Shown piece after piece: positions 33,829 to 47,272 of a DNA stretch of 64,000 nucleotides. Below the pieces are notes generated by a model. It had not been told where the DNA came from and searched no databases. It was given only the letters and a program-made list of their open reading frames with translations. Position 1 is the stretch's first letter. Each line of letters begins with the position of its first letter. Source of the DNA: Escallonia rubra (Eukaryota; Streptophyta; Magnoliopsida; Escalloniales; Escalloniaceae); the NCBI GenBank assembly GCA_033065855.1, contig JAVXUO010001613.1, positions 1-64,000 of the forward strand. The letters are read 5' to 3'. The position numbers and the translations under genes were made by a program.

Positions 33829-36800
33829 ATGGAAGATTCAGCAAGTGTGGTGAAGAAGAAAAGCTCGTCGGGTTGTTTGATTATTAAAAAGAAAGGGGGG
33901 TTCGATGGGTCGGGTTCGGGTTCAAAGAAGGTGTTTGAGTCTAGGAAAGAGAAGAAGCGGCCGCGGTTGCTTCTGAGCGATTCGGGGTCGAGCGACGAGT
34001 TAGTAGAGCCTGTTAGGAGGAGAGTTGCTCAGGGGAGCGATAAGTTTCGCAATGGTTCGGTTGGTTATAAGAAGGGTTTTGTGGAAGATGGCAGTATGGT
34101 TAGGAACTATAGCCAATTTGAGGGGGATAGAAAGAGGGGTGGGTTGGATGTGTTCGAGTTTGACGAGTATGATAGGTTCGATGGGAAGAAAATAAGGAAG
34201 GGGTATATGGACGAGAGGTTGAATCCAGTTCGGAGGGATTTTGGAATTGGGTCTAGTAGGAATGCTGCGGTTGACAAGAGAGGGAGTTCTTATTTTGATG
34301 GTAGAAGTGGCATGTATGGGGGAAAGGGCAGGGGCCCTGAGTACAATGTTAAGAAGAGGTATGAGATGGAGAATGATGAAGCGCATCTGCCCATTTCATC
34401 GTTAAGAGAGAAGTATCGGGAAGCTCCTGATGAGCCTATTAGGTTGCAAGGGAAAAATGGTGTGTTGAAGGTAATGGTAAATAAAAAGAAGAAGCTGGGG
34501 TTGTCTGATAGAAGTTACGATCAGCAGGAAGCTGAAGATACCCCTAGGAAGGGTTCTAGGCCTGATGCTGCTGTTAAGAACAACGTAGTGATTAGGCCGT
34601 CATTCTACTCTGATTCCAAACGTCCTGAAAGGCCAGTGTCCTTTGTGAGGAAAGAAAAAAGTGAGCTGAAACTGCGGAAGTCATTGCCAATTAAGAGCAG
34701 TAAAGATGGAGAGTCTGAAGAAGATGGCAGTGATACAGCACTAAAACTGGGGTTAAAAAGTGCGCAGGCTTCCGGCTCTTCAAAAAGGATTAAAGATGAA
34801 GAGAAAAGCACCCCTCCAACTAAAAGTATTTCCCCAGCTAGAAGCAAGGAAAGCAAAGTTAAGCGTGGTAGTGGCACGGAAAAGCAATTATTGCGGGAGC
34901 AGATAAGAAATATGCTTCTTGGTGCTGGATGGACAATCGATTATAGGCCAAGAAGAAACAGAGACTACCTGGACGCAGTGTATATTAACCCTACTGGTAC
35001 TGCTTACTGGTCCATTATTAAGGCATATGAGGCACTCCAAAAGCAATTGGAGGAAGATGACGATAGTGTCAAACCTAGTGGAGACTCTTCTTCATTTGCT
35101 CCTTTACCTGAGGACATACTGAGTAAATTGACTAGGCAAACCAGAAAGAAGATTGAAAGGGAAATGAAAAAGAAGAGAAAAGAAGATGGTGGAAGTAGGA
35201 GAGTTAAGGATGCTATCATGCAAGGGTCTGAAGAGGGCGCTCACAGTGATCAACATGAAGAGAAACTTAGTGTTTATATGAAGCAGAGCCGCAAGTCACT
35301 GAAAGGCAGATCACATGCAGCCCCTTCTGCGAGTGGAGACGACTCAAGTGACAATATTGACAAAGGAATGAATGGAAAATTGTCCATTGCAACTCATTCT
35401 CATCTGATACAAGGAAGAAAGAGTAGAAAAATTGGCAGATGTACTTTATTGGTTCGCGGTTCAGACAAGGGGACGAATTCAGAAACTGATGGATTTGTTC
35501 CATATACTGGTAAAAGAACATTGCTGTCCTGGTTAATTGACTCCGGAGTAGTGCATATGAGTGAAAAGGTGCAGTACATGAATCGTAGAAAGACACGAAC
35601 GATGCTAGAGGGCTGGATAACAAGAGATGGCATTCATTGTGGTTGCTGTAGCAAAATTCTCTCAGTCTCAAAGTTTGAGATTCACGCAGGAAGCAAACTG
35701 CGCCAGCCATTTCCAAATATATTTTTGGAGTCTGGACTTTCTCTGATGCAATGCCAGATAGACGCGTGGAACAAACAAGATGAATCAAAACGTGGGGGTT
35801 TTCACATTGTAGACACCGACGGTGATGATCCAAATGATGATACATGTGGCCTCTGCGGCGATGGTGGGGATTTGATCTGTTGTGATGGTTGTCCATCAAC
35901 ATTCCATCAGAGCTGCTTAGCTATACAGGTAATCCCACATAGTTACATAAAACATGCCATGAGCCCTTTAACTTGTAATAATCGCATCGTAAATTTACAT
36001 AATGGCCTGAAATATTTCAATTCCTTCTGTCATGAGGATCCTTTTGTCTTTGGTACTTCAGCATCACTGATACACACACGTACTGACGTACCTGTCTATG
36101 GAAGAAATAATGTAACCTTTTTTTGGGGGGAGGAGGTCTGTCTCAATATTTTACTGCTTAAGAGACTTTTAGAACAATGACATTGTACTTTTTTTTTTTT
36201 TTGGGGGGCGGGGGAGATTATAAATTTCCCGGGGATATTGGTTGTCAATATTATGTGCAATAGGAGAATAATAAAATAAAATGGTATGGGATTTGGTTTG
36301 CCTATGAGACCAATTACATTCTTATTTGTAATGTAGTTAAGGCTATTATTGGAGCAATGGAGCCCAAGAAAAGGAGATAAACAATTAAGTCGATTAGCTA
36401 GAAAAACTGTAGGAAAGAGTCTTCAGAAGGTCCTGTTATTACAGCATTTATGGCTTTATGCTTGTGAACGAAGAGGTGGAAGCTAATATGCAGCTTTTAT
36501 TCAAATTGTATGCTGGTGACCTTGGTGCTCAGCCTCATGCAAGATTGCTTCCAGTGTTCTTGTGAGGTATTTAACAGGATGTTGCGCTTTATCAAATGGT
36601 TGACGTGCAAAATGCTTATTAGTATATAATTTTCAAAGCCCTGACAGCCACTCATGGTTGTCTGGCTACGGAATTTAAAAGGAAGAACATTATGTATGGA
36701 TTGTGCCTTCTTCGCTTGGTTATCATTGTGTGACATGTTGATTCCTGTTCTCGTTGCAGATGCTTCCTGCGGGTGATTGGCACTGTCCAAATTGTACTTG

Positions 36801-39800
36801 CAAAGTTTGTGGGATTGCCAGTGGGACTATTGCTATCTGCAGTCTTTGCGAGAAAAAATGTAACTTTCACCCTTTAGCTTACTCTTGAAATCATTGTATA
36901 TGGATATACGCGTTTTTCCCCCTTATTACCTTTGTATTGGACTAAGAGGTTTGGTTAATGCAACTTTTTTTTTCTTGTTTAGATCATGAATCATGCGGTC
37001 GGGAGGTGAATGATCTACCTGTTGAGTCCCAGGATGCAACTGCTTCCTTTTGTGGGCAAAAGTGCCGAGAGGTGATGCATTATATGTTTCAATATCTTTT
37101 TGACTGGGGTGGGATAAGCTTTTTGAATTCGATTATGGTTTTTTAGTTTTGAAAAGTAGGGATGTTAATCTCTTTGTGGATGGGGTTGCAATGTTGCATT
37201 ACGAGTTGTATTGTGATTGATCAGTTTTGAATTTGTGAAAGTTGAATCACTCTTTACTTGTAAAAAGGAAATGGATTTACCATTTGGTGGTTGTGTGAAT
37301 TTTTTGATAAGACCAAACAGAAAATCGTTCTTGACTTTCTTCAGAGGCTTACACCTTCATGCTCAGTGGTGGTCATGAAGTATGAATGCTGTTTTGACAA
37401 CATAAATGCAACATGATAACATTGGCTACTTTGGAAGTCCTTGACAAGTAGGCATGGGAGTACATGACGGTAAAAAACTATATTGTGCGTGAATACGGAT
37501 TACAGTACTGCTGCGAATGTCTTCTAGCGGCAAAATAATGCATCAGGAGTATCCTACGTCTGACACGGGAAACCGTTGTCTTGCCTAAAAAGAGAAAAAC
37601 GTAACAAGGATGTTGATGTTCTTGGTTGCGAATTCTTTCGTAGTTTCCCTCACTTGGCTCCAATCTTCCCATTCCTTGAACCTAACATAATGAAGCGGCC
37701 AAAGATAAGGATATAATATGATTTGAGCCAGAAAAAAGGGGTGTGTCACCAAGAACCATTATTTGTACTCCTCTTCTTCCCCTGGTCCTACTTGTAACAA
37801 CTTTTGAGGCGGTCTCCACCTCATTGTCCTATAGTTAATAGCAATAGGCTTACCTTCCCTTAAGCTTTTAAATGGTTTAAGGATGCTCTAATTGCATTGT
37901 TATGGTCTGTACTCTTGGATTAGTAATACTGGCCTTTTTCCTGTAATCGATAGTTTCGCATTCAATTGTTATGTGATTTGGGTTACTGAAGAGCATCTGA
38001 TTGAATTTAGTTCGTTAAATCCTTAAGATTGTGCTACTGAAATTGTTTAATGTTTGACACCTCATCTTTTAATCAGTTTAAGGGAGTTATCTGATATCTC
38101 AAACTGGAAATCGCTGATAGCAGTCTAACTCCTTTTGCTTCTGCAGCTCTTTTGCCATTTGCAGAAGCTTCTTGGGGTCAAATATGAATTGGAAGCAGGA
38201 TTTTCATGGTCTCTCATCCATCGGATGGATCCTTTTGCAGACGTTTTGCATATTGGATTTTCTCAAACAGTGGAGTGCAATTCAAAGCTGGCTGTGGCAC
38301 TCTCTGTTATGGATGAGTGTTTTTTACCTATCACCGACAGGAGGAGCGGGGTTAATTTGATCCATAATGTTGTCTATAATTGTGGGTAAGCCATACTGGC
38401 TATTCAGTTAGCCGTTCTTAAATGCCATGACTGTCATTTGTGTATTTTACCTGTCCAGACACGTCAGTTGGTCATTCCTTAACCACACAACTTTCATTTA
38501 GGCATTCAAGCTGTCCGTTGATTGTTTTGTTTCATATTTGTGAATTATGTGTACGAACTTCTTTTCATTAGTTCTCATGCTTCATTGTTTGATAAGAAAA
38601 AGAAGAAAGAGAGCATGCTAGAGGCACCTATAAAGGGGCACAGCCCATGTACATGGACTACCTCGGTGCGAAAACCTTAAGAAAACCTTTCCTATAGGTT
38701 AAAGTGACAAAAAAAAGGTACATAAAACAATGGATTGTGGGCAATCAACAGGGTGCTCAACCCCCTTTAAACAGTCCTCTTTATTGTTTCTTTCGAGGCC
38801 ATCGTTTTAAGACAGAAAGGAGCCATAACCATAGCTTTCTCCTGGTCGTAGTCAACTTTGCCCTTTTTTCATCCACCAAAGATCTCACTGAAGCTACGTT
38901 TACTCACCCTTTACGAAAAGGGTAAAGAGGCGTAGACCTCAAAGGAAATATGGCGTCTCACTATCTCTTAAGGTATATCACGGCCTACTTGAATTCCCCC
39001 CGCTCCTACCTTGATACAGCAATTTACCTTGTATTCTCTTTTTTGTTTATATTTAGTTGGTAAATTAGCCGTTCAACCCTCTTCAGTAATACTGATGAAA
39101 CCTTTCTTTCACCCCTCGTCAACTGTTGGAGGACACTGAGTTGCTCACACTATCAACAAAAAAAGGAGTTCAATAGCTTTCCAACCTGCAAAACCTACTA
39201 TGTTCCTTACCAGTTATATGCACTCGGTACAAGTGTCAGAATTGGATAAGTGTCCAAGTCGGAATCGTCTAGTTTTTAGAACCCAAGACATGGGGACACG
39301 GTGATTTATTTATATTTTTTTAATTTCTTTAAGTTATCCCAAATGTAAAGTGCTGTTTGATATGACATACATTTCTTGGGTTGAAACGTATTTCATCTCT
39401 TGTAGCAATAATGAACGGAAGGGAACATACAAGAGAGTGTTCTTAGTGGTATATCATGTGAGAATTGTGGGACACATCCCATACCCATGTTCGACTGTTG
39501 AGTGTCCGATACTGGTACCGAATGCTTTTTGAAGAGTCCATATACCAGAGGTTATCTATCATCCTGCAGTGCCACGTATCTTTCTCTAATAACTACTCAA
39601 ATTTGATAATTACTTTTTTTTTTTGGTTTGACGGTTAGCATGTTGTACAAGACCATCCATTCGTAGGCTATAGATATCTTATGCTTCGTCTATTCACTTT
39701 GTAGATCAAACTTCAGTCGGATAGACTATAAAGGATTTTATACAGCTATTCTGGAAAGGGGTGATGAAATAGTTTCTGCAGCATCCATCAGGTATGCTAC

Positions 39801-42800
39801 TATTGACATGTTAGTATGCATTTCATGTGAAAGTAAGAATCAATTGCCATATTTTAGTTCCTAAAATTCCTTAAGTTTGAGCAAGTGTAGTACTTTAGAT
39901 AATGTAAGGAGGCCAGCTGCCTCATCATTTTGGCTAGTAATTAACCAAATTTTGTTTCTCACCAAACATTTTCCCCGTAATTTTTCTACACCATGAGCTC
40001 ATAGGCTCTATCGCTTAAAAGAACGTACAAGTATCTGTCCCTTGTCTCTTGCGGTCACTAACATTTGACCAGCATCCTTTGAATCTTAACTGCTCTTGGT
40101 TCTACATAAGAACAATGACATCTAATTATTTCCAAGAACCTAGTGGTTGCAGCTATCTAAAGTAAAGCTGTTTTCATATTCATTAGCACCACAAATACTT
40201 TTGAATCATTAAATCTCATTACCTTGTCAGGATCCATGGTACCCAACTCGCAGAAATGCCGTACATTGGGACTCGCCATATGTATAGACGCCAAGGGATG
40301 TGTCGTCGACTATTGAATGCCATTGAATCGGTATGGAGGTTATTTTTGGTGTTCATACATGCCTTCTATGACTATAGGAATATCATATGATTTTTGTTTG
40401 ATTTGCATAACATCACTTATCAAACAAAAAATTAGAGTTGCCATAACATCAGTTCTTGTGGCCTTTATATTGTTTTAGATAGTTTAAGGATCTTGTGTAA
40501 TATCTGAGACGATTTTGATGCTACTACTAAATTCTCATGGATTTGTACCTCTCTGTCCCTGCTTTTCTCTTTCCCTTTTTAGTGGGCTGCCCCCTCCGTT
40601 TAGCCTGACTCCAGGATCTGGCCTGGTTTAAGGTCATTCTGACATGGTCATCTTACTGTATTGAGGGAAAAAATGGAATGAATGAAGTTCGTGTTAGTTA
40701 TGTTTCAACTACCACATAAGCCTTATTTGGACACCTCATTCACAACTGTTCATTTCTATTACCAGGAGTCCTTTATGAAATGGCAAACTTAGTGGAATAA
40801 CTTGTGGTTGGGTTGTAAAGTGAATATGTATTGAATAGGGGTGGATATAGAAATTTGACACCTGATTCGAGTTCAGCAAACAATTATCTTTGATATTATC
40901 CGCATCAGATTGCAGGTTATTGTCCCTAATTGTCTTTGTCTGAATTTATGTTTTCTTTTTCAACTTCTGTTCCATTCATAAACACTACTAAGTCCCTTTA
41001 TGGATCTTCTTTCATTGCCACTAGTAGATGGCCAAATTATATTGTATCCTTCAGGAAAATGATAACTTTTCGAGTTTCATAGATGATAGAAGAAACTATA
41101 CCATGAATAGAACAATACATATAGTAACATATTTCCATTAGGTAGATATACTTTCAGATCAGATATTAAACGAATTCGCTCTGAGACGGTTAAGGCCAAT
41201 GCGGATAATATCCGGTTAAGCCCGAACCAAATAATATCCGCTCCAAAAGAATATGAATATAAATGGTAATCAAACTTAAAAGGAAGACAAAAAGTTTTTG
41301 GATCTCCATTTATAGCCCTACCTTGTGGTGAGTGATTTCTCAACCTTAAAAGGAAGACAAACAGCCTGCATGCTTTAATGAAATGTATTCTCTTGATTTG
41401 AGGAGCGACTGACTAATAGTTTCATCCTGAAAGAGAGTAAAAGACACATGGTCGATTTCCTACTCTCAATTTTTTCATCGAGTCCAGAAACTCTGACCAT
41501 ATTTTTCTGCTTCTGATCATTTAGGCTACTGTTTTATGTTGTGATGTTCTTCTTTTCAGGCCCTTTGCTCTCTCAAAGTTGAAAAATTGATTATACCTGC
41601 CATCGCTGAACATATGCATACCTGGACTGAAGTTTTTAACTTCAAACCACTTGAGGAATTACACAAACAAGAAATGAGGTCCATGAATATGTTAGTGTTT
41701 CCCGGTACAGATATGTTGCAGAAGCTGGTAGTGAAGCAAGAAATCACCGAGGGAAGCATCAGTGCAAGCTCAGGTTTCCCTTTTAAGGCCAGTGGATTGT
41801 TTCAGTTCTGTTCTTAGCTTTCTCTCATTTTACTTGTTGCCTTCTGTAGGGTCGAAGGTTGTGGAAGTGAAGAACGACCATATTTTGTCACCTGTGCCAG
41901 CGAAATGTCACAACATAAGTTCATCCGTGGAGCATGATATCAAGCCTTCGGATAATTCTGCTTTGGAGAATGAAAATGAGACCAATGACAAGCTTGATGC
42001 TTCTAATGCTTCTTTGCAAGCCCCAGCTATTCTCGCAAATGATAGTAATCCGATAAGTAGTTCTTTAGATGGTTCTTTCGAACCTAGGCCTAAAAATTCT
42101 AGGAAGGAGGCTGTTTCCACCAGTTGTGAGTCGGTGAGCAAGATAACTGAATCCGCTGCTGATTTGAACTGCCTCTCTGCTTCTGATGTAACTCCCGTCA
42201 GTCTTGAGATTGGAAATTCTGTATCACATCCTCCTGTTAAAGATGATATTCAGTTCTCCACAGAGGCAATTGTTGATGGTGCTGATTATATACATGTTAA
42301 AGCTTCCTGTAAGGGATTGGTTCTTGATTCTGCTGGTGAAATTTCTACAAGGAATTTGGCGAAGGCAGAAAATGGTAGCCTTCCTATTACTCCTGTTACT
42401 AGTGATGGTGCCATGCAACTTGATTCTGGTATGAACTGGCATGGTACAGTTGAGATGGAAATAAAAATGCATACGTCTTCGGAGATTGCATCTCATGGAG
42501 AAACTGCACCTATGAATAGTGATATCATGTCTTTAGAGGAGGAAACCGGGTGTGATGTTCATGCAGCGAATGTGAAAAATCCTGATTCTTTGCCGTCAAT
42601 TTCTACACGGCATACTACAGAAGAACTCCTTGGAAGTCAGACTTTGGTGGTGAGTAATAATCAGTCTTTTGGAAAGGGTTCCGAGCCCGATGCTCGTGAA
42701 GTAGATATCAGTGTTTCTTGTTCGGGACCTGTTTCTTGTTCTTTGTCAGAAATTTCTGCACAAACTACTTCAGGAGGAGTCAATGAAAACCAGAGCTCTG

Positions 42801-43798
42801 TTTTAGTTTCCATGTCAAATGGTACAGTAGGTATTGTGCCCTATAACTGTGACTCTAACCAGCCGAGTGCACTTAGTGTGGATAATCGAGTACATGTGGC
42901 TTTGGGACTTCTTCCTGATACTGATGTTGCTTCTGATGCAAAAGTTGCTCTACTTTGCAATACTCAGTCCTCTTCAGTTGGCAATGCTGATGAAGTTCAT
43001 GATGCCAAAGTTGCAAAAAACACTCCTGAAGAAACGTGTGAAAAGTCTAGTCTTAATTTTGCTCCTACTCTTTGCTGTCCTGATGAATGTAACCATTCGA
43101 GTGCACTCCATGTGAAAAGCAATATATCTGTGGTGTCGGTTGAAAGCGTTTCTGGTGATTGTAACCATCGATTTGCGCACCTTGCCGAAGGCGAATTACA
43201 TGTGGGGTCAGAATGTGGTTTGGAAGCGAAAGTTGCTTGTGGAACTAATATGCAGTTGCTGGGTAACACGGATGATTCTCGTGAAGAAAATGTCAACATT
43301 ACTTGTCTTGAGCCTGCACCTGTTAACGATTCTTCTAGAGAGACTTCTGCAGAGAATTCTGGTGAAGTTATTATTCAGAATCTTAATCCTGGTTCTGTCA
43401 TTACTTCTTATTGCTCGGGTGAGACTACCACAGGATCCTTACCTGACTTGAATCAGCACACTTCACTTACGGTGGGAAACGAGTTACTTCTGGCGTCAGA
43501 AGTTGTTACACGAGCTGAAACTAATGAAACTAATATGCAGTCCAATACAGAGGATGAGGTCGGTTGTGCGAATGCTGTAAATGCTAAAGTTCCTTCTGTT
43601 GAACCTGTTTGCGGTTCACTAGGAGAAGCTTCGGCACAAAATATTGTTCAGGCAGCCAATGAAAATATGCACGGGTCCAGGCATGGCTCTGATGGGAGCA
43701 CTGTACAACTTAACAGTGGTTGTGATCACCAGAGTGCAATGAAAATGGATAGCGAATTACATGTCACTACTGAAGTTGTTCGCAGTGCAATGCCTTGA
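33829..43798 (+). CDS. IDM1-like PHD-finger acetyltransferase (Increased DNA Methylation 1 family)
   Basis: Nuclear chromatin regulator; IDM1/ROS4 in Arabidopsis acetylates histone H3 and promotes active DNA demethylation (family knowledge). Exons: 33829-35928, 36760-36859, 36983-37071, 38147-38385, 39705-39791, 40231-40330, 41560-41773, 41850-43798; 4878 nt, 1625 residues. An upstream in-frame ATG exists at 33775, but [16 protein letters not shown] at 33829 is the family-like start. Domains: a basic N-terminus with [19 protein letters not shown] (about 365); the TDBD/Jas-type domain ([14 protein letters not shown]...[18 protein letters not shown], about 560-650); a PHD finger ([19 protein letters not shown], about 670-720) with a second cysteine-rich segment; and a GNAT fold (about 790-960) with the acetyl-CoA loop [10 protein letters not shown]. 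The last exon adds about 650 residues, rich in Ser, Asn and Glu, bearing degenerate repeats. All introns are GT-AG. Confidence 0.93.
38580..38960. other. Probable inserted repeat in intron 4 of the IDM1-like gene
   Basis: The stretch with AAAGGGGCACAGCCCATGTACATGG and a following AAAAAAAAGG tract resembles the 3' portions of dispersed plant retroelements. The ends and target duplication could not be defined. Confidence 0.25.
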
Positions 43799-45258
43799 GA
43801 ATGCATCAATTTGGCACAAACTGGGGATAGATACATATAGACAATTGGTTCTGGTTTCCAATGCAACTTCTGTGCATGCTCTGGCAACGGTGCTTTTCTT
43901 GGAAATGGATTGGCAATGTTTTGGTGGAATTGCATTCAGCGTGCACTGCTCCTCAGTATCTTCCGGGAGGCGCGCGTGTTTTGGGGAGGGGGGGTGGGGG
44001 GTGGTCTTTAATCTGGTGCATCTGATCCACAAGGTTACAAAACCGTTGCCTACCATGGTGCCTCTGGGACATGTTCAGGTAATATGAAGTGAAAAGGAAG
44101 TTACTTGTGTTGTAACTTTTTATCCTAAACTTTGGGATAGATCATGTGAGCTGTGCCGACTTTGTTAGTGAATACTTTGGTGCAGCTTCCATGTGTACAT
44201 ACTAGACTTGGGTGTTATTTTCCCATGTAAGCTGTCTCAAAATTGGTGAGTTCTAGGCAGTTCTTGGGAAATGTTCTAATACCTCTGAACGGCAAGTCGA
44301 AGTAACTGTGATAGAGACTGATCCTAGGAGGAGCAGCAGTTCCAAGTCACGTGCATATTTCGCGATACCCTTTTCTTCTCCATGTGGTGTTTGATAAAAT
44401 TCCTTCAATTTAAGTACCTCAATTTTTTAGACTTAGGAGGAAAATGTCTACTCCTAGTGTTCTCTTGTCTGTAGATGCATCTGAATATATCGAAGGATTT
44501 GTTGCTTAACATTGAATGTTATCTCAAGCTCTAATTTCTTTACAATGTCATTTTCGATAAGGAGCTAATATGAAGCCGTTGGGTGTTTTCTCGCAATGCT
44601 TGGACGCTTGGTATGCTTTTCTGTTGTGTCTTATTTTGCACATATACGTGCTTCGTTTATCCTTCTTATGCTGATCATGCCTGGTACTTTTTTTATGACA
44701 AAGGATCACGTTTTTGGTTATTGGGAAGTCTTTGGTTGGCTGACAACTATTGTATCTGAAATATGTTGAAAGGTTTGGCTAACCATTCCTGTATATATGA
44801 AATTAATTCCTACCATCAGTGTGTGAATCTAAACAATGAGTGGTGGCGATAAATTATTTCTGGCTGCAATCCCGGTGGTAGGAATAGCCTGCAATCCCTT
44901 CACATGATGATCATTACTTGTTGCTAGATATGATTAGTGACTTTTTTGTAGACATTTTTAGCGATAACCCAGGTTGCAGCCATAACTTTTCCTTATTTTT
45001 TGCTCTCATTTGGAAGCTTGCATTTTGATGGGGAATTAAGGCACATCCTCCGGTATCTTACTCGTACATCTCACATAGAGAGTGAGTGGGCTCTGTGGCT
45101 CGGTATTCTAGTGTTGTTTTCTCTCTTGACCAGACGTGACATTCAGTCACCAACAACGTGCCAGCACGTCCATGTTCGTTCCCATTACAAAAAGCCCATG
45201 TCAATAGAAAGGAGTTCCTGCTCATCAGTTGTTGTCCAAGTACTCTTGAAGGCCACTG
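43799..45258. other. 3' flank of the IDM1-like gene; no second gene supported
   Basis: Probable 3' UTR followed by AT-rich intergenic sequence. A G-rich stretch (GGGGAGGGGGGGTGGGGGGTGG) lies at about 43982-44003. Open frames across it on both strands are low-complexity. Confidence 0.5.
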
Positions 45259-45489
45259 ATGGATACTTTCCCGACCAACGGAGAGGCGAAGGAGACGTAC
45301 ACCGGCATCGTCCCTTACGTTTGTCAAATTGTGCGCAAGTACAGGCGTCGCCGGGGGTTCCAGAGGATCCGGGTGGAAGAAACAGATGGCCTGCCCAACA
45401 GGAGATTTCGGGTTGCGGGAATTGCAGTGATGCTCTCAAGGAGGTGGAGGAAGAGCCTGTCGAGGCACCTGAGTTGCTTTCTGCAGTAG
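45259..45489 (+). CDS. Small basic protein, unrecognised (76 aa)
   Basis: An ATG-to-TAG frame opening MDTFPTNGEAKETYTGIV, with a basic centre (RKYRRRRGFQRIRVEE) and a C-terminal helix-like RRWRKSLSRHLS. The composition is protein-like and the local GC content is higher than its surroundings. No family is recognised. The region is also open in another frame from 45000, which gives a less protein-like product. It may be an intronless small-protein gene or a chance ORF. Confidence 0.4.
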   Translation: MDTFPTNGEAKETYTGIVPYVCQIVRKYRRRRGFQRIRVEETDGLPNRRFRVAGIAVMLSRRWRKSLSRHLSCFLQ

Positions 45490-47272
45490 CAACAAACAGA
45501 GCCAAAAGTACTAATGCGATTCATAATTTTTTTTATTCATTGTAAGGTATGGCGCAAATAAAGGTCCATTTGAAATGGTCATCAAGAAATGAAATTTGAT
45601 CCCCGTCTTTCGTTTTGCTTGGACTAAAAAAGTGTCGCTAAATGCATTTGAGTTGCAAGAGATTGTCAATATAGATGTTAGCAACGTGCCAAAATAATTT
45701 TTAGTAGTAGTCTTTTGTCACGGCTGATGTCCAAACTCCAGACGAGAGAACAATTGTAGTTTAGTGATGTCCCAATCACCTATATGGTCCGGAACTAGGT
45801 GGGTGATCCAAAAGAGTGATGGCAAGTTTGAGTTCTGCATTTTAATCTTTAACCATTTTTTGAAGTTTGATTAACCAAGACGATGATGCCGAAGATATTT
45901 TCGGTACAATCTATAAATTTCTAAGGTCTTTCTTAGACCAACTCATATGTGTTGTATTAAGGCAAACTTAGACCCTTATGACGGATGCCTTGTGTACTAG
46001 GTCAACTAGCATTTGTACGTTAAGCACGATTCAACATGTCTGTTCTAAAATTTTGTGCTCATAGGAAGAAAGGTGAGCCGTGGCTTATTTCAAAAATATC
46101 AGAAAATTTGTCTTGTAATGTTCCATGTGCTTTATGTATTGTACTATTGATTTTAGCTCTGTCTTTGGAGTAGTGATGTTGTACAGTCGTTAATTGTGCA
46201 CAATATAATACAGTAAAGGTATAACACACACGTTTAGAATACGTATAATACAATGGAAAGGTAAAGAGAAGTGACAAAAAGTAATGAACTTTCGTGTGCC
46301 CATGAGATCAAGCATATCAACGTAAGAAAGGGTGATTTTGCCCCTTAGCAAATTAATTTTATATGCTTGAAACAAACTCACTATACCTTCGACTTGATCG
46401 TTACCAACAATCACTGTCGTTCTTTTCTCGCCCATGACCACCATATTCGTCAAATGGACGTTGTATCTCCTCAACGAGACTTAAAGAACTCACTCTAATT
46501 TGACTTAAAATTGGTCTGAGAGAACTATTTCGCTGAAGGAATGTAAAGTCAGGGCTTGGTTCATGTGCAAATAGGAGGTGGAGAGATTCGGCTAAAGGAT
46601 GCAACCACAATGGTGACATTTTTGCTTGGAGCGAGGGAGGAACATGGGTAAGGAGGGGTGTCGACCGCTCATCTTAATGTAGGTTGGAAGGCTCTTTCCC
46701 GCATGGGAATGTGCTTTTATTAAAACTGCATTTACATTTCTACAATGATTCTCCTTATCCCGACAAAGAGTAAATTGAGAGGTTAATTCTCATCCCTTAT
46801 ATGTTATTACATCGAAATGTACTTTTATAGACAAAAAGATGAAAAACCGTAAGGAAGTGAAAATAATGTTACAACTTCGGTCTCCCTAAAACAAAATCCT
46901 TAATTGTCAACGCAGATAAAAAAGATGCTTTATAATATAACTTGAAGATAATACTCTCTCGGTCCTCTTTAAGTATTATAGCGTCATTACTTTCTCCAAG
47001 GAAAATTTGAGTCTTGTTAAGATTTCTTTTGCGCAATTTTTAATTGCAATGTTGCAAGAAAAACTCGTTTTCACGCACGTATTGGTCACAGATCGATGTA
47101 CCATTGACGAAATATTAAGTTTTTTAACGATGAAATACTAAATTTTTTAACGACAAACGAAACGGGTTAAACAAATTTGAAGCTGAAGATAATGAAAAGG
47201 ACTCAAATTTTGGGACTGAAGCTCTGAGGACAAGTCCACTAGCCACTTGGGGTTTGCCAATTCATTCCACTA
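45490..47272. other. Intergenic; promoter region of the IGPD gene at its end
   Basis: No coding region is supported. Sequences near 47080-47160 contain two similar copies of GACGAAATATTAAGTTTTTTAACG / GATGAAATACTAAATTTTTTAACG. The last 100 bp are the presumed leader of the following gene. Confidence 0.5.

Noticed and set aside
45000-45545. 181-codon ORF in an alternative frame
   Set aside because: No protein-like pattern in its first half; it overlaps the better 76-codon frame and has no splice support.
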